Origin: Cyclospora cayetanensis
Lineage: Eukaryota > Apicomplexa > Conoidasida > Eucoccidiorida > Eimeriidae
Direction: 5' to 3'
Assembly (NCBI RefSeq): GCF_002999335.1
Contig: NW_020312480.1
Span: 186,001 to 250,000 of the forward strand
DNA: 64,000 nt
In this document: piece after piece, positions 55,253-64,000 of the stretch
Layout: each line of letters starts with the position of its first letter
How positions within the stretch are numbered: the stretch's first letter is position 1
Position numbers and translations under genes: made by a program
Notes under the pieces: model-generated
The model's input: only the letters and a program-made list of their open reading frames with translations
Databases searched by the model: none
What the model was told of the DNA's origin: nothing

Positions 55253-55990
55253 TCAAATGTCGGAATCTTGCAAATTCCATAGACGAGGCTGAGCTGGGAT
55301 ATCCAGTCCCTGTTCCCTTAGAATATTCAAGTTGCAATAGGTGTGTTCGGGTGCAGCCTCGTGAAACGCTCCTTCAAAAGCCAATCTATTTGTTTGTGCG
55401 CCTCCCCCCAATCCTGCTTCGGCACACTTCTTTGCCTCCACCCCATTTTTCTGTAAAACTATGGTTGGCAAGCCACTGATTCTGCCCCTAAAATACCACC
55501 TTCTCGTTAGGGTCTATCCAGCTAATGACCTTCAGATTAGCGGAATTCTGCACGATCAGATCCACGTCTACTCTTTTCGGTACCGGGTCTCTGTAGACGC
55601 ACAACGCCTCATGGGCTCTGGCATAGGCAACGAAAGGGCTCCGACGGGGACCCCATCTTGCTACAGCTGGCGTTCGGCACTAAAGTACACATCTGAGTGT
55701 CTAATATTCCTTTGCCTTCCCGAAAAGAGCCAAGGTATGTCAAACCAGCCACTCCCCCCACCTTGCTAATGAGTTCAACTTCAACACCGAGAAAAGGAAC
55801 TACCACCTGCCTCATGTCAAAGCGGCATCTATGCGGTCAAAAAGCTTACCTCTTAGCTGGTAAAGGAAAAGCAGACATAGACTCCACTTCAATGTGCTGC
55901 CGCATCACCCAGTCAAATGTACTCTTCCATCCTACAAAGTGGCAACACCGAGTCCTCCCACAAGAGCAATCTTTTGAATTGGCTAATACC
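55253..55990 (-). pseudogene. Broken minus-strand coding remnant, unknown family
   Basis: Protein-like segments follow each other in shifting frames on the minus strand: DWVMRQHIEVESMSAF (about 55905-55860), MRQVVVPFLGVEVELISKVG (about 55815-55755), FVAYARAHEALCVYRDPVP then DLIVQNSANLKVISWIDP (about 55640-55500), and FEGAFHEAAPEHTYCN to the end at 55253. Each reads like a folded protein but is cut by stops or frame changes with no consistent splice sites. It is likely a decayed gene or a second retroelement fragment. A real intron-rich gene is possible but less likely. Confidence 0.33.
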
Positions 55991-57150
55991 TAACAAGTCA
56001 GCGGCATGAGCTTCCATTCATGCTGCACAAAGGTTCTTGCTGCATGCTACAACCGAATGGCTCATCGTCCCCTGGTAAGCTCTCCTGCATCTGCCTACTC
56101 ACTAACCTAACACGCCACCTGTACACCAATGCACCAGCTAACTGTGGACTGTCCTCCAATGCAGCTGTGTGGTAAGTACGAAGCTAGCTGCCAAGTTGGT
56201 GAACGGGGTTGCAAGTCAAGGGGCCGCACCTTCGAACTTGTTTTCTTCTTGAGAGTCAATTTCTTCAGTGCCCATTTGTTCATAGCCTGTACACCACAAA
56301 GGCCAAAGCATGTTCGAGTGAACACTTAAAAGCACTTATTGTAGTGAGTATGACAAACAGCACCAGATGCACCGTAATATTAAAGGGGGAGGCTGGAGAG
56401 GGATGATGCGGCTCCAGGGGGTTCCGCTCATACACGCAACATGAATTGAAAGAGGGATTCTCAGAAGAAGAGGATAAACAGCGGTTAAAAGTGAACAACT
56501 GAAAGAAATGGTGCAGCCGAAAAACCTATGCCTAGCCATCTATAAGGCCTCTATGCTGTAAACCTTTGCTCTACTCAAGTGTTCTAGGTGCACACGCCCC
56601 GCATGAACCTTGGTCCTATTTCGGTCCGTTCTCTGATGGCTCCATACATACCCAGCTTCTGCTTAAAAACGATCTCCTTCATTGTTAGCACTGCTTCGGC
56701 CCTACTCACACGCCGCGTGGACGGCGTCGCCAGGCTGCAAGAAAGTGCAACACATCAAAGGCACCGCCATGTAAGACGCTGCAATAGAAGTTCCTGCATG
56801 CTGATATCTAGACACCTCTAAGATCTGTGCTGTTTCGAGAAAAATGGCACTGCAGGTTCAATGCTTAATAATACTTGCAAGATAACTGAGCCCAGGACAT
56901 TTCGTGAACCAAAGGGGCGAATGAGGCCCTAGTAAGGGACAGGCATGCCGAATACGAAGCCACTATAGTCTTGCAGCAATTTACGAGGGCCTAGTGAAGG
57001 CTACTTGAGCTACAACTCAACGCTCCTGGCGCTCTGCGGTGCGCTAAAAGCCACCTTCTGGCCTGCAACACCACCTAGGAAGCTTCCAGGGCCATACAAA
57101 GCATATAAAAAATCCCACTTAAGGGTCCAAAGGCACTGGGAGAGCCCTAC
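55991..57150. other. Intergenic or 3' part of the mitochondrial gene
   Basis: No convincing gene. The last exon or exons of the minus-strand gene ending for now at 57151 should lie in the upper part. A possible one is near 57063-57004 (RWLLAHRRAPGALS), but its acceptor is weak. Confidence 0.4.
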
Positions 57151-59146
57151 CTGTTCTTTCTGAGAAATTCAGCTAAGCTGAATTCACGAATGATCTTCTC
57201 GACCGTTGCCTCCCGCAGGCTGCAAAGCAACCAACAGAAACTCCCCATCAAACCCCTTTTTAGTCAAAAGGGAGTCCTAGATCCCCAGTGTCGGGTAGAC
57301 GAAATGCTCAGTACCAGGTGATAGAAAGTCTTTTCCGATTTATGAACATATCTGCAGTATTAATGATCCCAAGGTCCCAACTGTCCACATGTCTTCTAGT
57401 AGAGCCTGTGGGGTCTATTTGGGCATTCGCAAGTAGGCGGGGCAGCTTAAAGGAATGGATGAAAGAAAAGGCTGCCTTCTTCGGTGTCCTTCTGCTTCTG
57501 TACGACTCTGTCTACTACTGTCTGTCTGTCTGTCTGCCTGTCTGTCTGTCTGTCACTTCTCCACAGCTCCGCAGCCACTAATCTCCGTCGTAAACTAGCG
57601 TCTAATCTGCACGTGTTCGACAAGTTTCTGGCCTTTTGTATGCAGGGGGCCCGCTCGTCATGCAGTAGGGGACTGGTAAGGAAGCTGACTGACCCATATC
57701 GGATGGCGAGGGCTTTAACATTGAACCTCTTAGGGTCCATTTGTGAGAGCGAGAAAATGAATTCTCTAAGTAGAGGATCGATACGGCGGTGAGCTGGAAG
57801 GCGGAGGGGGAAGACTCGTGGCAGTAGCCTGTCCAGGCCCACGTCCTGTTGGGGTAACGGAAGGAGGGATAAGTGGTAAAGGGAGATATGATCTGCGAGA
57901 ATTTTTCCGCGACGTGGATGGAGGAGCGACTACGCGCTAGGGGAGGGGTCGGGTGTTGGTGCTTGGAAGCAATACTGAAAATAGACACTCCAATGGGCTA
58001 AGGGATTGCCACAATGTATGCATGTACAAGGAGGGCGCCAGAAGGGAGGGCCGCAGGACGAAAAGGAACGTAGCGAGGACGGGCATCACGCAAAATGGCG
58101 ACTGCTAAAAGTAATGAGAACAGGAACAGTATGACGACTCGGGCAGATGGCCTACCCGCCAGTATCTCCGGTTCTCAGAAGTATCCAAAATGGGCAGTCG
58201 ATTTCCAGAGAAGTCTGTGTAGTTCAAGAAGGAGCTTGAGGGGCGATTGAGGGGATGCAGCCTGAGAGGAGAAAACAAACCGCGCGTTCTAGGCCTCAAA
58301 TCTAAGGACCATACACTCCACGCGGCGAATCCTCTAGCCCCTAATAAGGCCTAGACACTCCCCCAATATCTGAAGGAATCCACAGTTGAGAAAAGATCCC
58401 AGCTAAGCCGTGTACACTCTAAAGTGAGACCGCACCTCTGCGCCCGTTTCTCCTCAGCAATGCAGTTGTCTTCCACACGAAATTTGTAGGGCACAGAGTA
58501 TCCCACAGAAGGGGCAGCCACTGAGGGGTCACCCCCTGGATTCTCTGCTGACGGCTTGCTGGGAGGTCTAAAGGGAGTCCACGCAGGCACCCATCCGCCT
58601 GTTACATCAGATGAACGCACCATCCGTTCCTTCCTGGAGAGCGAACACACACATACACACACGGAGCAGCGGCAAATCGCAAGCACACTGGTGTCGATGA
58701 CCATCAAAAAATAGCCGGAGGGAGAACAGGGCCAGCAGGAGTAACAGCAGGACTGTGGCACGAGTAAATGCACAGCCAAGATTGTTAGCTCATGTAATCA
58801 GAGCACTGCCATCGTACCGCTCTTCTGCAGCAAACTCCGCGGAGAGGGGAGGGTCGTAAGAGCTGCGTCGCGCCCTTCTCCCCAGTGGGGGCTGCCTGCT
58901 GCTGCTACTGCTGCTGCTGCTACTGCTGCTCTGATGTCGAACACATCCTGTCAAATGGGGAAGTATCCATATGCCTGCAGCTCGGGCACCACCTCGCGGT
59001 ACAGCCAATGCAGAAAGCTGCAAAAATCGCATCGCTGCTGCCGTTCCTATAGCTGCTCCTGTTGCTCCCCGCAGGGCAGTGTTGGGTGCAGACGCAGCAG
59101 CTGAGCCAAGCGCTGAGTGTTTCTGCTGAGCCGCCTCCCCATGCAC
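57151..59146 (-). CDS. Probable mitochondrial protein, Bot1p/EMR1-like, 3' end open
   Basis: Five exons with every junction in phase: 59146-58818, 58633-58436, 58261-58156, 57845-57694 and 57219-57151. The N terminus is Ala/Arg-rich with a Ser run and resembles a mitochondrial presequence. Then come VGYSVPYKFRVEDNCIAEEK, NYTDFSGNRLPILDTSENRR (split by an exon join), DVGLDRLLPRVFPLRLP, RIDPLLREFIFSLSQMDPK and the helical RFNVKALAIRYG/LREATVEKIIREF. The last part has the pattern of a winged or helix-turn-helix segment (DPxxxNVxxLAxRYG) that I associate with the mitoribosome-associated regulator family Bot1p/EMR1. That assignment is an inference from memory. A terminal exon below 57151 is still missing. 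The role would be in organellar translation if the family is right. Confidence 0.66.
57518..57555 (+). repeat. (CTGT)n microsatellite in an intron
   Basis: About nine CTGT units with one interruption lie in the intron between the fourth and fifth exons of the Bot1-like gene. They create a spurious Asp-Arg-Gln-Thr repeat ORF. Confidence 0.93.
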
Positions 59147-59890
59147 TCTCAGGCAGCTAAGGGACCCCCTTTAGGCAAGCCGCTGATCAGACAGACCCTT
59201 TGCAGCGGCGCATTCCTCTATGGGTTTTGTGTATTAAAACTTTGTCCGCCCCTCCGAGCAGCACGTGTGCCTATATTCTCAGGTGTCTTTCACAAGGAGC
59301 CGTCGGATGCGACAGAAGTTACACCCAAGCTGTCACCATGTCGTGCCTTGAGAGGGGCCCTTCAGTCTTCGGTGGCGTGACAGAGGACTCCTTCGGGATC
59401 TCACAGCTGCCCTCGATGCCAGAAGCTCTAAGCCTCCGCTAAGGCGTTTTGAGGAGCAGAAGTACACTTGCTCGCAGCCAACGTGGCAGTTGTTGTTCCT
59501 GCAGTCAAGGCTGGTCGTTGGTGCAGTAGCTGGAGCCGGTGGTCGTGGGAAAGGCCCCAATCGACGGGAGGTGTTGGCGTATCCCGGGAGCAGTGGAAGC
59601 GGAGTGCAATATTCACAGAATGAAGAAGAGAATAAGGTTTGTAGGAGTTAAAATGGATGTGAGAGGGGGCCCCAGATGACCCCCACGACACCCAGGCAGG
59701 GACGCTCTAGACCCTTCAAGTCCAGATGACACTGCGGCTACTGCAAGGAGAGCGAGGTGGCAGCAGAGCAAAAAAGCCTGTCCAAAAGGAGACGCAAATC
59801 AGCTTTTGTTGCTGGCGCTGTGGTTTGTCGCGGTATATGTGCAAATAGCTGCGGCGCTCCTCAGGGGTCTCCCCGAACCAGGCGAGTCCG
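59147..59890. other. Divergent promoter region of two probable mitochondrial genes
   Basis: About 744 bp lie between opposing start codons. Only shadow ORFs are present. Shared regulation of the pair is possible, but no specific element was identified. Confidence 0.5.
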
Positions 59891-62800
59891 ATGCGCCTCA
59901 GAAGAGTCTTCAGCAGAGGCTGCTGGCATAGCTTGCTGCACCGTTCCTACAGCAGCGGCAGCGTCGAGCTGCAGGGTTATGCCCATGGGCAGCCTACAAC
60001 AAGGGGCCTAAGGGGCCCCTCTGGGGGCCCCTCCAAAATCGAGGGCCCCAGGAGTTTCCAGTGTGTGGGAAGACAGCCAGAAGCGCGAATGGTCAACAGG
60101 CGCTCCGAGTGCGTCCGACACGCAGCTATAGAATCCGCGGTAATTACCAGGACCGCTTCTGCTTCTCCATCGCACCGAAGCAACTGGCATTCCGCATCAG
60201 CAAAACAGGCACAAGGCTTACCTTTGGGCCCCCTCTGCTCTGCGTGCCGCCAACTGCACGGCAGCCTTGGCAGCGGCTCTACAGAGTCCAGCCGCAGCTT
60301 TGCTGCAGCTGGCAGTCCCCCGCACAGTAAGGCCTTTGCTCCTGCACCGCGCGCAGGCCTCTTCTTCGAGCTTGCTGCAGCCCAGAGGCAGCTGCTGCTG
60401 CCACTGCTCTCTGCGCTGCAGCAGCCGCATCCTCCAAGTCGGCTGAAGCAGCTGCTGCTGCAGCTGCGGGCCTTCGGTCCCTCAGCCTGGTGGCATTTTG
60501 CGTCTTCACCGGCTTCGCAAAGTTGCCTGCTCCTCCTTCCTCGCGAGAAAAGGGAGTCAAAACCACAGCAGGAGCAGCAGAGACGGGCTCTCGAGAGACG
60601 TTTCTCTGCTGGAGCCTTGTGTAGCTCTGAAGACTCTCTGAGTCTCTTCCCTCCAGCAGCAGCTGCAGCAGGCCCGCAGCAGCCCTACCAGCGGTTCTTA
60701 TGCCAGTTTGGCATACAGGCGGCGGACGTCGATACACTAGAAACCGCAGCGGGAAACGAAGACGACCTCCTGATGCTCTTGCAGCTGCTGCTGCAACTCC
60801 CTAGTGCGGCAGCGGGCCGTCCACTCAATACTGCAGAGGCTTTCCAGCACAGCGCACGCTACGATGCTTACAATACCGAGGCATCAAGGGCTTCAACACA
60901 AGCCGAAGCCACCGCATCGGTCTCTGAACTTTCGGAGCAGGTGTCTTTCCAGCTTTCCAGCAGCCTTCTATTGCTGCTAGCTGCTTTTCACCCCCAGAGG
61001 CCTCTGCTGTCGTTGGGAACCCTCCCGCCCCTCCAGCAACGCCTTGCAAGTGCTCCAGCTGTGCTGGACGCAATACGGACGGCGGTAGAAGCTCTTGAAA
61101 AGGGGCCTCTCACGCAGCCCATAGGATTTGCCATCCTGCAGTGGACACTAGACCTTATCGCAGTAGGCCTCCCGCTGCTGTATGCCCGGTGCTGCGTCCT
61201 CTCGCTGCTGCATTGTTGCTGCCTTGCTGCTGCACCACTAGCTGAGTTAAGGAGGGTCTCTACCACTTCCTAGGCATTGATTCCTTAAAAGGCCTTAATA
61301 GGGCCTTCTTTGGTTCTTATCGTGCAGACCACCTTGTTCACCCTGACTAGGTGCCTGTGCTACAGCGTGCTTTTGCTCGTGCGTCCTCATACTTTGCCTC
61401 CAGACAGTCACTCCCCAGGTGTCTGCATCCTCCCCGCTATTGGAGCTCCACGCACATGAGGTGCTGCAGGCTTGCCTGCAGCAACAGAAGCGGGCTCAGC
61501 AGCAAGGGCAGCAACAGCTTGCGAAACAACAAGGAGTAGGCGAAGCAACAGCAGCCGCATTGGGAAGGACCGTGGAGGCCCTGTCATCGAGAAGCTGCCA
61601 CTTGATACTCCCTTATATTGGAATGGTTTCTGCACTTCACCTTTCTGGAAGCCTCAAAGATGTTCTCTGGTAGGCCACGATCGCTGTACTGTTGCTGCTG
61701 CTGCTGCTGCTGCGTGCGGCAGCCTCGCTGTACTAAGGGTACGCGCGCAAATTCTATGGATTGGGCTGGTGCATCCTAAGGGGCAACGATACTTCTGCTG
61801 GTGTCGGCGTTTCTTATGGAAAGCTGCTGCACGTGCTCCTTCTGCTGCGACAGCCTCTACAGTTGCCATATGTGTGGACTCCATGTGGGTGCTTAGGGGA
61901 GCTCAGTTCCCTCAACTTGAGTTGGAAGCCCTTTGCCGCCTTTTTGCGGACGCATTCGACCCTGCCCATCCTGTAGGGCTGTATTCAAGCTACTTGCTCT
62001 CTGGCTACCCATATAGATGCAGCTAGCTACCGAAGGTTCCCTAGTAACCAACATTCCAGCTCAAGCAAATATATCCCACTCCATGTGTTCCCCACTAATA
62101 CGCGCTAGCCAGCCCCACTAACACTCTCTAGGAAGGTACCGGTCACGCACCTGAATACGCTAGCAGCATGGATGTGTGTTTCTTTTTCTCAGGGCCTTAC
62201 TGTATTGCTGATGCAGAAGGCTCTTGACGCAATACGCTTTCGGGCAGAGGCTGTAGGAGCTCCGGAGGCACTTCTGCTGCTGCGGGGCATCCGAAAACTT
62301 CAGGTAGGTCTCATGCACCTGTTCTGGTGTGGTTCTACGGAAGCATCGCAATCGTCTGTTTAGTGAGGCCTCTATGAGCGCAAGGAAAAGGCACCAGTCG
62401 CGCACTTCACGAAGAAAAAGCTTGCCATCTTTGGAGCGACAGCTTGATAGAAACTTTGTACATACCACATATAGGGCAGCCAATGGCCGCAAAACGAGTC
62501 CTTGCGTTTCTACCTCTACTGTTTGTTTCTGCTTGTACCTCCATGGCTATTGCGACCCAGAAGATAAAAACTGTGGCTCTGCCTGGGCCGCTCTCTCCAT
62601 ATCCAGCAGGAAGATATCCTGGGTGTTGCTGCCTTCCCCAGTTTTGGCGGCTTGTGGTGTCTCTGTCTCTATTGCTGCTTCTGCTCATATCGATACATCT
62701 ATTTTACGGGTCCTTACGCCTGCCTTTGCTGATTTGGCGCACAGGTCACCCTGCCCTCGAAACTGCATGCGCCTCTAACAATAGATTTGCCACTGCTGCA

Positions 62801-64000
62801 GCTCCAGCTGTGGCCTTCATTGCGTTCTCATTTCCTGACTCTTCCGACGGACTCCTTGCTAGAGGTGCTGTCTCGCAGTGTTTGTTGCTCTTCCCTTTAG
62901 TATACTGAATGTAAGGTGATAGGGGGAAGGGGAGTTTACATACTCCTATTATCTGGCCTCAAGGGTTTTGCCCGAGTTGCACAGCCCTGTGAGTATCCGC
63001 CTTTGTGGTGTGGCTGCAGGTGGCTGCCGTGTACCTTCATTCAGCCTTTGTTGCAGAAGTCCTGTACAGCGGCGCCTCTAAGATGCAGACGCTGCCTTAC
63101 GGCTCTTTCCAGTACCAGTGCGCCCGGCTGGAGCCTTGTGAGCCATACGATACACGCATGTGGCTGTCTCTTTTGCTAGAGCTTCCGGATGACGTTTATC
63201 GTGCTGCCTCTCTCTTTTGCCCCTTAAGCTCTTTTTATGGTGTGCTGCTGTGGCCGTTACTGCCATACGCCGTATGCTGCTCGCCCCGGCGTCTAGCGTA
63301 TTCGTCATCTTTGTGATAGCTGGCGTATGCTGCTGCTTTCTTCTGCCATCTCTGTTTGTAGACGCGGCCTCTCTTGTCCTGGGATCGCCTCTCCAGCATG
63401 AGTTGCTTAGGTCTATCGACAGCCGCCTCAGCACCATGGAGCTTCACCATGCAGCTGCACTTTGCAGAACTGTGAGAGCACCACAGCTACTTGAGTCCTT
63501 CTATCTCAAGCTGGCAGTCCTTTCCTGAGGTCCTACTGCTCCCTCTAGGAAATCCAGTTATCACAGCTTGGAGCTTGACTGTTGGTTAGTTCGCTAGCAG
63601 CAAGGCAGCAAAACACTGTGCTGGGAGCCGTGCTGTAAGGCCAAAAGGAATGGGACTAATTCTTCTGGTGCTGCTGCAGATGGTCCCTTTCATGGAGCTA
63701 TGGAAACGCCTGCATTCGCCGAGTTCTCCCTGGGCGGCTCGTTCTTTGACACGACCTCTCACTGATGGATTCTTTTCCATGCCTCCAAATCCCACAGCGG
63801 CGCCAGCAGCAGCACGGAGAAACAGCAGCGGGTGTCTTCCACCTCTGCAGGTCCTTGGCCTCTCGCCAGCTGCGCAACTACCGACTAACACCCTGCCTGA
63901 GATTGATGGTGGCAGCATGACGGTGCTTTGGGAGTTTGGCTCTGCTTTTTTGCAAAAATATTTTGGAACCCCGACACGGGCTTCCGAAGCTGGGGCGGGT
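59891..64000 (+). CDS. Helical-repeat-like protein, probably mitochondrial, 3'-truncated
   Basis: Exons with all junctions in phase: 59891-61255, 61419-61669, 61723-61972, 62193-62303, 62745-62864, 63020-63239, 63362-63471 and 63680 to beyond the window, about 916 residues so far. The N terminus (MRLRRVFSRGCWHSLLHRS) is a good mitochondrial presequence. The rest is Leu-rich and strongly helical, with recurring units of the type LRAFGPSAWWHFA, ELEALCRLFADAF, PTDSLLEVAAVYLHSAF and MELHHAAALCR, apart from Gln/Ala runs. This is the style of the heptatricopeptide/RAP-type RNA-binding proteins of apicomplexan mitochondria. The C-terminal part that would show a RAP domain is outside the window, so the class is a guess. 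It is divergently arranged with the Bot1-like gene. Confidence 0.7.

Noticed and set aside
57447..57842. Full 131-codon minus ORF ending in Asp-Arg-Gln-Thr repeats
   Set aside because: Only its first 50 codons are exon. A GTCAGT donor follows, and the repeat part is intronic microsatellite.
1..64000. tRNA, rRNA, CRISPR array or bacterial-type operon
   Set aside because: No cloverleaf with a TTCGA-type arm, rRNA core or spaced repeat array was seen. The intron-rich structure is eukaryotic.

Overview
This is eukaryotic nuclear DNA, most likely from a coccidian apicomplexan of the genus Eimeria. The genes are intron-rich. In-frame CAG/CTG tracts encode runs of Gln, Ala and Ser in nearly every long exon. 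The families are apicomplexan in character: a two-AP2-domain protein, a NEK kinase, a PP2C with giant inserts, an FAD aromatic hydroxylase and proline dehydrogenase. Genus and species are inferences from style, because no search could be run.

Layout. 1-5706 (+) is a 5'-truncated FAD-dependent aromatic monooxygenase. 6550-9271 (-) is a NEK-family kinase with two GC-AG introns. 10961-14504 (-) is a complete six-exon mitochondrial proline dehydrogenase. 14.5-17.5 kb is repeat-poor with no convincing gene, followed by a small membrane-protein ORF at 17574-17831 (+). 19714-25666 (-) is a very large alpha/beta hydrolase whose catalytic domain is split by Ser/Gln/Ala-rich inserts. It sits head to head with a PP2C phosphatase at 26754-29828 (+), which contains a 46-bp perfect palindrome. 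30-39 kb is gene-poor, with a few small candidate ORFs and one single-exon protein of unknown function (35958-37301, -). 39252-42482 (-) is a Ser/Ala-rich, probably nuclear protein. 43701-44411 (+) is a signal-peptide membrane protein. 46152-47543 (-) carries one clear and one divergent AP2 domain. 48769-49393 (-) is 60S acidic ribosomal protein P2.

About 51-54 kb holds a decayed Ty3/gypsy-type LTR retrotransposon (zinc-knuckle, reverse transcriptase and RNase H remnants), followed by another decayed coding stretch on the minus strand. 57151-59146 (-) is a multi-exon, probably mitochondrial protein resembling mitoribosome-associated Bot1p/EMR1 proteins. It shares a roughly 0.74-kb divergent promoter region with a long helical, probably mitochondrial protein gene (59891-64000, +) that runs off the window.

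The window alternates CAG-rich, gene-dense blocks with repeat-poor, gene-sparse blocks. Exon joins were made by hand from splice consensus, reading-phase agreement and family motifs. Where phases agree across every junction (kinase, proline dehydrogenase, P2, Bot1-like gene, helical protein) the models are strong. Elsewhere the 5' and 3' ends are uncertain, as stated in each entry.
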